From: JBHOQS01 sp042408875
GTDB taxonomy: Bacteria; Chloroflexota; UBA11872; JBHOQS01
Length of the DNA: 64,000 bases
Direction of reading: 5' to 3'
Assembly (NCBI GenBank): GCA_042408875.1
Contig: JBHOQS010000002.1
Coordinates: 1 to 64,000 of the forward strand
Shown piece by piece: positions 1 through 8,196 of the stretch. The notes below the pieces were generated by a model. It did no database searches. It was not told where the DNA came from and was given only the letters and a program-made list of their open reading frames with translations. Position 1 is the stretch's first letter. The number at the start of each line of letters is the position of its first letter. A program made the position numbers and the translations under genes.

Positions 1-1089
1 CAGCCCCTCGAAGCTGTCGGGAGCAGTGCGCTGGAGATACTCCAGCACCGCCACGCCGTAGTTGGGCGTGGTCGGCGGGGGCGCCTGGGTGGCGATCGCC
101 GGATCGTGCGCCGGGAAGACCGAAAAGTTGATCTGGGTGTAAGGCATGAGATCGGGGTCCAGCAGGTTCATCGTCTGCACGGGGCCGCTCCCACACTGCT
201 GCAGGGGCTGGCGCTGGAAGAATTGGGTGGTGCAGCCCAGGAACGTGAAGGTGCGACTGACAGGAAAGCCAAAGGTGTCCACTCCACCCCGCGCCAGGAA
301 GTAGGCCCAGAAGGCATCATAGTCGATGCAGTAGCCGGTCTCGGTAAAGCACTGCGAGCGGGTAGGGTCGAGTGGAGCTGGCCTGAGCAGAAGATCAGCC
401 CGGGCTGCCTGCCCTGCCTGGACGCTGACCGCTGCTGTGGCGCGTAGCTCAACACCTTGCAGGCGCGCCGTCGCAACGAGCTGATAGGCGCCGGGTTGGA
501 GCGAGAGGACGGCGAACCGGCCACGCGCGTCGGTCCGGGCGAGACGGTCCACTGGACTGGGATCAGGCCCGACGATCGTGACGAGGGCGAACTCGCCGGG
601 GCTCCGGTCGCCGCTGTCGCGCTGGCTGCTGGCGTTATAGTCGATCCACACCTCGCCCCACAGCAGCCCGGCGCTGGCCGGTGCTCCCACGCTGAACGGC
701 GCGGCGGCCATGAGGTCGGGGCCGCCGCGCACCACGATGGTGTAGCTCCCCGGCACCACAAGGAGATTCCCGCGATTCATGCCGCTGAACAGCGTGGAGG
801 GCACCACGACCTGGACGGAGAACCGGCCAGCGGCGTCAGCCTGGAAAGCGCCGGCCATGTCGGCGCCCGGTCCAGCTGTGTTGCCGGCCTCGTACAGGCG
901 TGCTACCAGCGTTGCGCCAGGAGGCCAGCCGGTGCCCTGGAGGGTGACGCGCTCGCCCGAGGCCGCCTGCGATGGCGCAACAGTAAGCGCAGGCGTGCCC
1001 GGCGTCTGCGCGCCCGCCGGGCCAGCTGGCCCGGCGATCGGGAGCACCGCCAAGATAGCTAGGAAGGCGAGCAGGTGTGCGAAGCGCAT
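1..1089 (-). CDS. Secreted protein, C-terminus cut by the window edge
   Basis: Open frame read on the minus strand to base 1 without a stop, so the 3' end lies outside the window. The N-terminus (MRFAHLLAFLAILAVLP) is a signal peptide followed by an Ala/Gly/Pro stretch. Next come two beta-rich segments of about 100 residues, the second resembling a carboxypeptidase-regulatory/Cna-B-like fold (a DARGRFAVLSLQPGAYQLVA stretch). A later module carries an FW.YF..RGG...FGFPVSR...QFFQR pattern, which I recognise as common in secreted Chloroflexota proteins. The start at 1089 was preferred over an in-frame ATG at 1098 because GAGAGG (1099-1104) touches the latter but sits 9 nt from the former. Probably extracellular; function unknown. 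Divergent from rtcB. Confidence 0.72.
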   Translation of the reverse strand, partial: MRFAHLLAFLAILAVLPIAGPAGPAGAQTPGTPALTVAPSQAASGERVTLQGTGWPPGATLVARLYEAGNTAGPGADMAGAFQADAAGRFSVQVVVPSTLFSGMNRGNLLVVPGSYTIVVRGGPDLMAAAPFSVGAPASAGLLWGEVWIDYNASSQRDSGDRSPGEFALVTIVGPDPSPVDRLARTDARGRFAVLSLQPGAYQLVATARLQGVELRATAAVSVQAGQAARADLLLRPAPLDPTRSQCFTETGYCIDYDAFWAYFLARGGVDTFGFPVSRTFTFLGCTTQFFQRQPLQQCGSGPVQTMNLLDPDLMPYTQINFSVFPAHDPAIATQAPPPTTPNYGVAVLEYLQRTAPDSFEGL

Positions 1090-1275
1090 CAGTTGCATCC
1101 TCTCACCCGGCCGTGCGACTCCGCAAGAGCTGACCGGTTGCCCCAGCGCAACGAGGCCCAAGGGCGGTATGATATAGCATGTAGCAATAGACGAATAAAC
1201 GCCTGCAAGAGACGCGCCAGACGATGCAGGGCGCTGGCGTGGTTTTCTCGCATCCCGCTCGCGTGTGCTAGCCAG

Positions 1276-1299
1276 ATGTCACCTGGGCACTGGTGACAT
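1276..1299. promoter_or_regulatory. Inverted repeat in the rtcB leader
   Basis: ATGTCACC (1276-1283) and GGTGACAT (1292-1299) form a perfect 8-bp inverted repeat around an 8-nt loop, ending 23 nt before the rtcB start. It could be an operator or an mRNA hairpin just upstream of the ribosome binding site. No T-tract follows, so it is not an intrinsic terminator. Its role is inference. Confidence 0.35.
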
Positions 1300-1322
1300 G
1301 CCACCCGTGAAGGAGCACGACG

Positions 1323-2783
1323 ATGAGTACCGAGTGGCACGGTCCACTGCGCAAGATCGACGACTATCGCTGGGAGATCCCGCAGACTTATAAGCCGGGC
1401 ATGCGCGTGCCGGCGCTGGTCTACGCTGACGAGAAGCTGCTCAAGAGCATCAAGGCCGACCAGGCGCTCGAGCAGCTCGCCAATGTCGCCACCATGCCGG
1501 GTATCGTCGGCCGCGCCCTGGCCATGCCGGACATCCACTGGGGCTATGGCTTCCCGGTGGGTGGCGTGGCAGCGTTCCGCGTCGACGACGGCGTGATCTC
1601 GCCCGGGGGGATCGGCTTTGACATCTCCTGCGGCGTGCGTCTCATCCGCACCGACCTCAAAGTCGAGGAGGTGAAGCCGAAGATCGACCAGCTCACCACT
1701 GAGCTCTTCCGCAACGTGCCCTCTGGCGTGGGCTCGGAGGGCCGCCTGAAGCTGAAGGGCAGCGAGATCGACAAGGTGCTCCAGAAAGGGGCGCCGTGGG
1801 TGGTCGAGCAGGGCATGGGCGATCCTGAGGACCTGAAGGTTATCGAGGAAGGCGGCAGCTTCAAGGGTGCCGACCCCGACGTGGTGAGCCAGCGCGCCAA
1901 GCAGCGTGGCGCTCCGGAGCTGGGCACGCTCGGCTCAGGCAACCACTTCCTGGAGGTGCAGGTCGTCGACGAGATCTACGATCCGCAGGCAGCAGAGGCG
2001 TTCGGCCTGAACCAGGTGGGCCAGGTCGTGGTCTTCGTGCATTGTGGCTCGCGTGGCTGCGGCCACCAGATCTGCCAGGACTACCTGCGCGTGATGGAGC
2101 AGGCACTGCAGAAGTACAGCATCCGGCTGCCCGACCGCCAGCTCGCCTGCGCGCCGTTTGGCTCACCCGAGGGCGAGCGATACTGGGGGGCCATGCAGGC
2201 GGGGGCTAACTTCGCCTGGGCCAACCGCGAGGTGATCACGCACTGGATCCGCGAGTCGTTCTCCAAGGTGTTCGGCGTGTCACCGGCTCGCCTGGGCATG
2301 CGCGTGGTCTATGACGTCTCGCACAACATCGCCAAGATCGAGGAGTACGAGATCGACGGCAAGCGCGAGCGGGTAGTCGTGCACCGCAAGGGCGCCACGC
2401 GGGCCTTCCCGGCCGGCCATCCAGAGATCCCCGAGCAGTACCGCCACGTTGGCCAGCCAGTGCTGATCCCAGGCGATATGGGCCGCTACTCCTACGTATG
2501 TGTTGGCACCGAGCGGGCGATGCAGGAGAGCTTTGGCTCCACTTGCCACGGCGCCGGCCGCGTGATGAGCCGCGCCGGAGCCAAGAAGGCGCTGCGCGGC
2601 GTAGACCTCATCGAGGAGCTGCGCAAGCGGGGGATTACGGTGCGGGTGCAGAACCCGGCTCTGCTTGCTGAAGAAGCCTCTGCGGCCTACAAGGACGTGG
2701 CCGACGTGGTCGAGGTGTGCGCTAAGGCAGGCATCTCGCGGCCGGTGGCGCGTGTGCGGCCGATCGGGGTAGTGAAGGGCTAG
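1323..2783 (+). CDS. rtcB: RNA-splicing ligase RtcB
   Basis: Encodes a 486-residue RtcB-family ligase, which joins RNA 2',3'-cyclic phosphate or 3'-phosphate ends to 5'-OH ends with GTP and Mn2+, in RNA repair or tRNA splicing. Visible family motifs are GGIGFDISCGVR (metal-binding Cys), the HCGSRGCGHQ block, GSGNHF, and CHGAGRVMSR near the C-terminus. In the last of these His409 is the expected guanylylated residue. Length fits the long RtcB class (about 480 residues). The ATG follows AAGGAG at good spacing. It stands alone, divergent from the secreted protein. Its activating partner archease is encoded about 24 kb away in this window rather than beside it. Confidence 0.95.
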   Translation: MSTEWHGPLRKIDDYRWEIPQTYKPGMRVPALVYADEKLLKSIKADQALEQLANVATMPGIVGRALAMPDIHWGYGFPVGGVAAFRVDDGVISPGGIGFDISCGVRLIRTDLKVEEVKPKIDQLTTELFRNVPSGVGSEGRLKLKGSEIDKVLQKGAPWVVEQGMGDPEDLKVIEEGGSFKGADPDVVSQRAKQRGAPELGTLGSGNHFLEVQVVDEIYDPQAAEAFGLNQVGQVVVFVHCGSRGCGHQICQDYLRVMEQALQKYSIRLPDRQLACAPFGSPEGERYWGAMQAGANFAWANREVITHWIRESFSKVFGVSPARLGMRVVYDVSHNIAKIEEYEIDGKRERVVVHRKGATRAFPAGHPEIPEQYRHVGQPVLIPGDMGRYSYVCVGTERAMQESFGSTCHGAGRVMSRAGAKKALRGVDLIEELRKRGITVRVQNPALLAEEASAAYKDVADVVEVCAKAGISRPVARVRPIGVVKG

Positions 2784-2889
2784 CAGCGTGCGTTGCGCGT
2801 GACGGGCCGTGCGGACACGTGGCTCCCGCCGGGGACTGCTCCTCGAACGCAATCGGGCAGTGTACCACCCGGCGCATCTTGCTCAGGGC

Positions 2890-4287
2890 ATGATGCGCCA
2901 GGCGTGGACGTGCCTGCTGAGCGCTCTCAGGAGCTACGCGGCGACCGTCGCTGGCTTCAGCCGCGATGCTCGCCTGCTCCTGGCGAGCTGGACGCTCGGC
3001 GCGATCGGCGCCGGCGCGGTGGGCACGCTCTATAACCTCTACATTATTGCGCTGGGCTTCCGGGAGGACTTCCTCGGACTGCTCCTGTTCGTGGGCGCGC
3101 TGGCCGGCGGGCTGGCGGCCTTGCCCGCGGGCTGGCTGAGCGACCGCCTAGGCGCTCGCCCGGCCATGCTGGGCGGCATGGTCGTGCTGGGCGCGGCCAT
3201 GCTGGTGCAGTACGTGGCCACTGCCGCATGGCTCCTCCTGGCCGGCGCTGCTGTGGCCTCAGTGGCCGTCGCCGTGGCCTCGGTAGCACAGATGCCGCTG
3301 CTCTACAGCAGCTCGACACCTGAAGACCGGACGCACCTCTTTGGTGTCAGCGATGCCCTGTTCGTCGCCGCCAGCGCCGTAGGTGGGGTGTTGGCCGGCA
3401 TGCTGGTACAGCCTGCGGCAGTGCTCTGGCCAGCGCTCGACCGCGCTGGCGCGTACCGCCTCGCTCTCCTCGCAGTGAGTCTCATCGCTGCCACCTCGAT
3501 CATTCCACTCTGGCTGATCCGGCCGCATCCCTCCGAGCGCAGGTCCGCCGGAGTACCGCCTGCTCCCGCAGGCTTTGGCGGCACGCTCAGGGTGGTGACC
3601 GGCAGGCTCAGCGCTGCCCTGCGGGGCGAGGCCGCCAGCGTCATTGCCAAGCTCAGCCTCACCAGCGCGTTGATGGGCTTCGGCGCCGGGCTCTCCATCC
3701 CGTTCTTGAACGTCTTTCTGGTCGAGCGGCTCGGTGCGGATGCCGCGATCGTGGGCCTGGTGCGTGCCGGTGGGACACTCGTTACTGCCGCGGGCGCTCT
3801 GGCTGCGCCGCTGCTGGCTGGCTCTCTGGGCGCGGTCGCTGCGGTGGTGCTGGCACGGCTAGCGTCCGTGCCGTTCCTGTGGGCGCTTGGCCTCACGGGC
3901 AGCCTGCCCGTGGCGGCTGCCCTGTACATGGCGCGCGCAGCCCTGGTCAACGCCGCTGGCCCGATCATCAGCGCCTTCTCCATGGATGTGGTTGCCCCGG
4001 CGTGGCGTGCCCGCGCCAACGCCGCTCTGATGGTAAGCTGGGGTCTCAGCTATGCCGCCGGCAGCCTGGCTGGCGGCGTGCTGCTAGCGCACTGGCCACT
4101 TCCTGGCTTCGATGCGCTATCCTTGCGCCACAGGGGCTATACTGTCGCCTTCCTGCTCACTGGCGCATTGTATGCCCTGGCAACAACGCTCTTCTGGCTC
4201 TTGTTTCGGGGCGTTCAGCTCAACGTACACCTAGCAGCTGCCGAGCACGACGGGACGCGCCAGGCCGAGTCCGTCCATGTGCGATAA
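2890..4287 (+). CDS. MFS transporter
   Basis: About 465 residues with roughly twelve hydrophobic segments and the Major Facilitator loop 2-3 signature (GWLSDRLGARPAMLGG). The central loop after TM6 is Arg/Pro-rich (IRPHPSERRSAGVPPAPAG). It is a cytoplasmic-membrane secondary transporter; substrate unknown, efflux or uptake undecided. A longer frame begins with GTG at 2809, but that extension is Arg-rich and not membrane-like, so the paired ATG codons at 2890/2893 are the likelier start. No strong Shine-Dalgarno precedes either. It follows rtcB by about 106 nt. Confidence 0.8.
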   Translation: MMRQAWTCLLSALRSYAATVAGFSRDARLLLASWTLGAIGAGAVGTLYNLYIIALGFREDFLGLLLFVGALAGGLAALPAGWLSDRLGARPAMLGGMVVLGAAMLVQYVATAAWLLLAGAAVASVAVAVASVAQMPLLYSSSTPEDRTHLFGVSDALFVAASAVGGVLAGMLVQPAAVLWPALDRAGAYRLALLAVSLIAATSIIPLWLIRPHPSERRSAGVPPAPAGFGGTLRVVTGRLSAALRGEAASVIAKLSLTSALMGFGAGLSIPFLNVFLVERLGADAAIVGLVRAGGTLVTAAGALAAPLLAGSLGAVAAVVLARLASVPFLWALGLTGSLPVAAALYMARAALVNAAGPIISAFSMDVVAPAWRARANAALMVSWGLSYAAGSLAGGVLLAHWPLPGFDALSLRHRGYTVAFLLTGALYALATTLFWLLFRGVQLNVHLAAAEHDGTRQAESVHVR

Positions 4288-4333
4288 TTAAAAACAAATA
4301 AATGAATAATGAATGATGGAGTCCTCTTCTGAC

Positions 4334-4353
4334 TACTATTGAGTACTATTGAG
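4334..4353. repeat. 10-bp perfect tandem duplication
   Basis: TACTATTGAG occurs twice back to back (4334-4343, 4344-4353) in the gap between the MFS gene and hsp20. It is one of a family of similar short duplications in this window. Confidence 0.85.
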
Positions 4354-4510
4354 CCGCAGGACAAGCGGCACGCTGGCGTACGGCAAGACCGTATGCAGCA
4401 CCACGCTCCTCACGTGTGCTCGAGGGCGCTCTCAGCACAATAGACAGCGCCCGGAAAGGTTGGATTTGGAGAGACGCTTCAAAACTCGATTCTTGCTCTA
4501 CTATTATTAT

Positions 4511-4530
4511 ATAATACCATATAATACTAT
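4511..4530. repeat. 10-bp near-perfect tandem duplication
   Basis: ATAATACCAT is followed directly by ATAATACTAT (9 of 10 identical) within the AT-rich island upstream of hsp20. Confidence 0.75.
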
Positions 4531-4562
4531 TTATACTTAAAAGACTATTAAATATACGATAG

Positions 4563-4568
4563 TATAAT
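4563..4568 (+). promoter_or_regulatory. Putative -10 element of hsp20
   Basis: An exact TATAAT lies 53 nt before the hsp20 start at the end of the AT-rich island. No convincing -35 hexamer is found 16-18 nt upstream, so this rests on the -10 match and position alone. Confidence 0.35.
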
Positions 4569-4621
4569 AGGGGCTAAGAGGTTGTAGATTTAACGATAAA
4601 TCCTGTAAGGAGGATAGCTGC

Positions 4622-5053
4622 ATGGCGAAGGATACTTCCCAGCTCTCACAGGAGCACGCTGCGCTGCGTGAAGCGCTCGGCCGCCTAGCGGAAGCGCTAT
4701 CGCGGCCGCTACTCCCACCGCCGCGCCTATCAGCAGACGTCTATGAGCCGCCCGGCGGCACGGCGTACGTCGTGGAGATCCCCGTGCCTGGGCTGAGGGC
4801 AGACGAGATCAAAGTCACGGTCAGCGGGGACATGCTCACGGTCGAGCTCCAGCCGCGCAGCCCCGCTACCGAGCCGGGACGCACATACCTTATACAAGAG
4901 CTCTCACGGCAGCCCCTGGCGCGGGTGTTCACCTTTCCCACGGCGATCGACCCGCACCATATCCAGGCCCGTCTCGAGGGCGGCATGCTGCGCATCACCG
5001 TACCGAAAGCCGATGGCATCCCCAGCCACGTCATCAAGGTGGAAGAGACATAG
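4622..5053 (+). CDS. Hsp20 / alpha-crystallin small heat shock protein
   Basis: A 143-residue small heat shock protein, an ATP-independent holdase that keeps unfolding cytoplasmic proteins soluble. The alpha-crystallin domain spans about residues 38-137, starting at DVYEPPGGTAYVVEIPVPG and containing DEIKVTVSGDMLTVEL. The hallmark ARLEGGMLRITVPK sits near the end, followed by a short tail with an I-K-V stretch. The start ATG has a very strong Shine-Dalgarno (TAAGGAGG). It is monocistronic with a 5' leader of about 50 nt. Confidence 0.93.
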   Translation: MAKDTSQLSQEHAALREALGRLAEALSRPLLPPPRLSADVYEPPGGTAYVVEIPVPGLRADEIKVTVSGDMLTVELQPRSPATEPGRTYLIQELSRQPLARVFTFPTAIDPHHIQARLEGGMLRITVPKADGIPSHVIKVEET

Positions 5054-5444
5054 GCTCGCGCACGATGCGTGAAGGGGTCGCGCCTCTGGCGCACAGGCCT
5101 TTTCCCTTCCCATCTCTATCTCGATCGTCCTCGCCCCTTCTCGAGGCAGGGCTGCTTCGAGACCAAGGCTGCGAGCCTGGCGCATGAAGGCGCCGGGCCC
5201 GCGGCCCGTGGCTTGCGCCACCGCTCGGACCGTTCGGAGTCACGGTCCCTCCCCTGGGAGACCATACGCATGCGTAGGGCTGGGGAGCCTAACGGACTGT
5301 CCACCTGCCGTTTTACCCTGTCTTAACCTCCACTTGCTACGCTGAAGCTATTATTGGTGAGAGGAGCTCTTGCCGCAAAGCTTGGGGTTCAGGACGATCC
5401 CAAATGATCGTGCCAGATAAAGAGCTGTTGCGAGGGTATGCCCT
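5054..5444. other. Intergenic region, no gene seen
   Basis: A 391-base gap between hsp20 and the DUF1800 gene. No convincing coding frame or RNA gene is visible. A small inverted repeat (GGACCG at 5227-5232, CGGTCC at 5243-5248) is present. The last ~100 bases are less GC-rich and probably hold the promoter of the downstream pair, but no clear -35/-10 pair was found. Confidence 0.5.
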
Positions 5445-6776
5445 ATGCCTGAGCTGAGCCAGCGCACGCTGATCAGACACTTGCTGCGCCGTGCCGGGTT
5501 CGGCGCAAGCGAAGCAGAACTTGAAGAGTACAGTGCCCTCGGTTTTGATCGCGCTGTGGACCGTCTGGTGCACTACGAGCAGGTCGCCGAGGACATTGAT
5601 ATTGACAAGCTCGCCTTCGACCTGGACCTGGATCTCACCAAGATCGAAGACCAGCGCCTGCTCTGGATGTACCGCATGGCGACTACCAAGCGGCCGCTCC
5701 AGGAGAAGATGACCCTGTTCTGGCATGGGCATTTTGCGACTGCGAACTCGAAGGTCAATAACGTCGGCTACATGGTGCGGCAGAACCAGTTCTTCCGTGA
5801 CCACGCGCTAGGGAACTACCGTGAGATCCTACGCGGTATCTCGCGGGATCCGGCGATGCTGCGCTGGCTCGACTCCAATACGAACCGCAAGCGCAGCCCG
5901 AACGAGAACTACGCCCGCGAGCTGATGGAGCTGTTTACACTTGGCATCGGAAACTATTCCGAGCAGGATGTCAAAGAAGCCGCCCGCGCCTTCACCGGCT
6001 GGTTCGTGAAAGACGACCAGTTTTTCTTCGACGCTGCCCAGCATGATAACGGTCCCAAGACCGTGCTTGACCGCACCGGCAACTGGAACGGCGACGACGT
6101 CATCGACATGCTCGTTGGCCATCCAGCCACCGCGCGGCGGCTAGCGTCAAAACTGTTCCGTTTCTTTGTGTACGATAATCCGGCACCGGACACGATCGAA
6201 CGGTTCGCCGAGGTGTATCTGCGCAGCGGCTATGACGTGCGTGCGCTCGTGGAAGCGATCCTGCGTTCACCGGAATTTCGTTCCGAGCGCGCCTTCCACG
6301 CCCTGATCAAAAGCCCGATCGAGCTCATCATCGGTGCGGTGAAGGCGCTTGGCATCGCTGCCCTCCCGCGCGACGCGCCCGCCATCGCCCGGCGCATGGG
6401 CCAGGACCTGTACAATCCGCCGACGGTCAAGGGCTGGGATGGTGGCCCAGCGTGGATCACTACTTCCACGCTGCTTGAGCGCTTCAACCTGGCGAACCGG
6501 CTCATCACGACCCGCGGGCGGGAGGGATTTGCCACGCTGCGGGATGAGCTCCTCACACGCCGACCGGGCTCAGCCGAACAGGTGGTTGACTACTTCTTGC
6601 AGCGCTTTCTGGACGGGGATGCAGCCGACCATGTGCGCCGTGCCCTGGTTGCTTATCTGCGGGTCAACGACAACGGCACACCGCTGTCCTTCTCACTCGA
6701 CGCCCGCTTCATCGACCTCAAGGTCCGTGGCCTAATCCATCTCATCATGTCGTTGCCGGGATACCAGTTGAACTGA
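5445..6776 (+). CDS. DUF1800 family protein
   Basis: A 443-residue DUF1800-family protein. Supporting segments are the N-terminal HLLRRAGFGAS motif, a central FWHGHF segment, the NENYARELMELFTLG motif, and the later AARAFTGW. Biochemical function of the family is not established; members are usually encoded next to a DUF1501 protein, as here (21-nt gap), so the two probably act together, likely outside the cytoplasm. No clear signal peptide is visible. GAGGG precedes the ATG. Confidence 0.88.
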   Translation: MPELSQRTLIRHLLRRAGFGASEAELEEYSALGFDRAVDRLVHYEQVAEDIDIDKLAFDLDLDLTKIEDQRLLWMYRMATTKRPLQEKMTLFWHGHFATANSKVNNVGYMVRQNQFFRDHALGNYREILRGISRDPAMLRWLDSNTNRKRSPNENYARELMELFTLGIGNYSEQDVKEAARAFTGWFVKDDQFFFDAAQHDNGPKTVLDRTGNWNGDDVIDMLVGHPATARRLASKLFRFFVYDNPAPDTIERFAEVYLRSGYDVRALVEAILRSPEFRSERAFHALIKSPIELIIGAVKALGIAALPRDAPAIARRMGQDLYNPPTVKGWDGGPAWITTSTLLERFNLANRLITTRGREGFATLRDELLTRRPGSAEQVVDYFLQRFLDGDAADHVRRALVAYLRVNDNGTPLSFSLDARFIDLKVRGLIHLIMSLPGYQLN

Positions 6777-6797
6777 CATCGTCAGGCGGAGGAGACA

Positions 6798-8066
6798 ATG
6801 CCATTCACTCGACGTGGCCTGTTCAAAGGGGGTGCGCTGGTCGCGTTCGGCCTTACCGCGCCGACGTTCCTCACCATCACAGCACAGCATACCGCCGAGG
6901 CCAGCATATCGACCCCGACAGGCGCTAATATCCTCATCGTGCTTCAGCTCGGCGGGGGGAACGACGGCCTGAACACCGTCATCCCATACGCCGACCCGGC
7001 CTATCGCGCCGCACGCCCCACTCTGGCGATCCCTGAGCCGGAGGTGCTGCCGGTCTCGGAGTATGTGGGCCTGCATCCGAGCATGGCAGCGCTCAAGGCC
7101 CGCTTCGATGCGGGTCAGTTTGCCATCGTGCAGGGCGTCGGCTACCCGAACCCGAACCGCTCGCACTTCCGTTCGATGGAGATCTGGCAAACTGCGCGGC
7201 CGGATGCCTACGAGCCGAGCGGCTGGCTAGGCCGCTACCTTGACGCCAATTGCTGCGGCGAAGATCGTCCAGCTCGTGCAGCGAATGGTGGTCCCGGTGC
7301 GCTCGAGGCACTCACTATTGGCGAGAGCCTGCCCCGCTCGTTCTGGACCGAGCACTCCCTGGTACCGGCCATCTCGAACCTGGCCGCCTACGAGTTTCAG
7401 ACCGACCGCCGCTATCCCGACGACCGCGCGCACCAGCTCGAAGCCTTCGATGCCTGCTACGCCGCGCCGACGTGCCGCCGCGAATACGAGGAGTTCCTGC
7501 GCCGTGTAGGGAAGGAAGCGTTGGTGAGTTCCGAGGAACTCAAGAAGCTGTCGCGGTCTTATCAGACGGCTGTACAGTACCCCACCAGCACACTGGCGAA
7601 TAATCTCAAGAGCGTGGCCCAGATGATCGCCGCCGACATGGGCACGCGGATCTTCTACGTCTCGACCGGTGGGTTCGACACTCACGCCAATCAGAAGAAC
7701 ACGCACGCCAACCTGCTCAAGCAGGTCTCCGATGCTCTTGACGCATTCATGAAAGACCTTGAGGAGAAGGGCAAGGCTGATCGCGTCGTGGTACTGGCCT
7801 TCTCCGAGTTCGGCCGTCGGGTCAAGGAGAACGGCTCGCTGGGCACCGACCACGGCGCAGCCGCACCGATGTTCCTGCTAGGCCATCCCGTCGTCGGCGG
7901 CCTGCATTCCACCTACCCCAGCCTCACCGACCTGGAGAACGGCGACCTCAAGATGACGGTCGATTTCCGCACGGTCTACGCGTCGGTGCTGCGCGACTGG
8001 CTGGGCACGCCGCCGCAAAGGGTGCTGGGCGGCGACTTCGGGAGCCTGCCTCTCTTCCGGCAATAG
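6798..8066 (+). CDS. DUF1501 family protein with Tat signal
   Basis: A 422-residue DUF1501-family protein with a twin-arginine-type signal (TRRGLFKGGALVAFGLTAPTF) predicting export in folded form. Family features are LQLGGGNDGLNTVIP, the NPNRSHFRSMEIWQTA block and the C-terminal VLAFSEFGRRVKENGSLGTDHG, which recalls metal-dependent sulfatase/phosphatase-type folds. Good GGAGGAG ribosome site. It forms a two-gene operon with the DUF1800 gene. The exact substrate is unknown. Confidence 0.9.
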   Translation: MPFTRRGLFKGGALVAFGLTAPTFLTITAQHTAEASISTPTGANILIVLQLGGGNDGLNTVIPYADPAYRAARPTLAIPEPEVLPVSEYVGLHPSMAALKARFDAGQFAIVQGVGYPNPNRSHFRSMEIWQTARPDAYEPSGWLGRYLDANCCGEDRPARAANGGPGALEALTIGESLPRSFWTEHSLVPAISNLAAYEFQTDRRYPDDRAHQLEAFDACYAAPTCRREYEEFLRRVGKEALVSSEELKKLSRSYQTAVQYPTSTLANNLKSVAQMIAADMGTRIFYVSTGGFDTHANQKNTHANLLKQVSDALDAFMKDLEEKGKADRVVVLAFSEFGRRVKENGSLGTDHGAAAPMFLLGHPVVGGLHSTYPSLTDLENGDLKMTVDFRTVYASVLRDWLGTPPQRVLGGDFGSLPLFRQ

Positions 8067-8196
8067 CAATAGTGGCTCATCAATAACGTCTGAAGGCGCG
8101 GAGGGCTCTAGGGTTCTTCGATCTGTCTAACCCTGCGCCGGGCGGTGTGACCTGCCGATACTCCTACTGGGCACGCCTGCGTGCCGGCGCACCGCC

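Larger units (their letters stand above)
4288..4621. other. AT-rich intergenic island with 10-bp duplications
   Basis: This 334-base gap before hsp20 is sharply AT-rich (especially 4497-4570) against a GC-rich background and holds no gene. It contains two separate 10-bp tandem duplications (4334-4353 and 4511-4530) and the likely hsp20 promoter. The AT content and repeats suggest sequence gained or expanded locally rather than conserved coding remnants. Confidence 0.6.

Noticed and set aside
4349..4540. A 63-codon open frame in the AT-rich gap before hsp20.
   Set aside because: Low-complexity end, no ribosome site, and it runs through tandem duplications.
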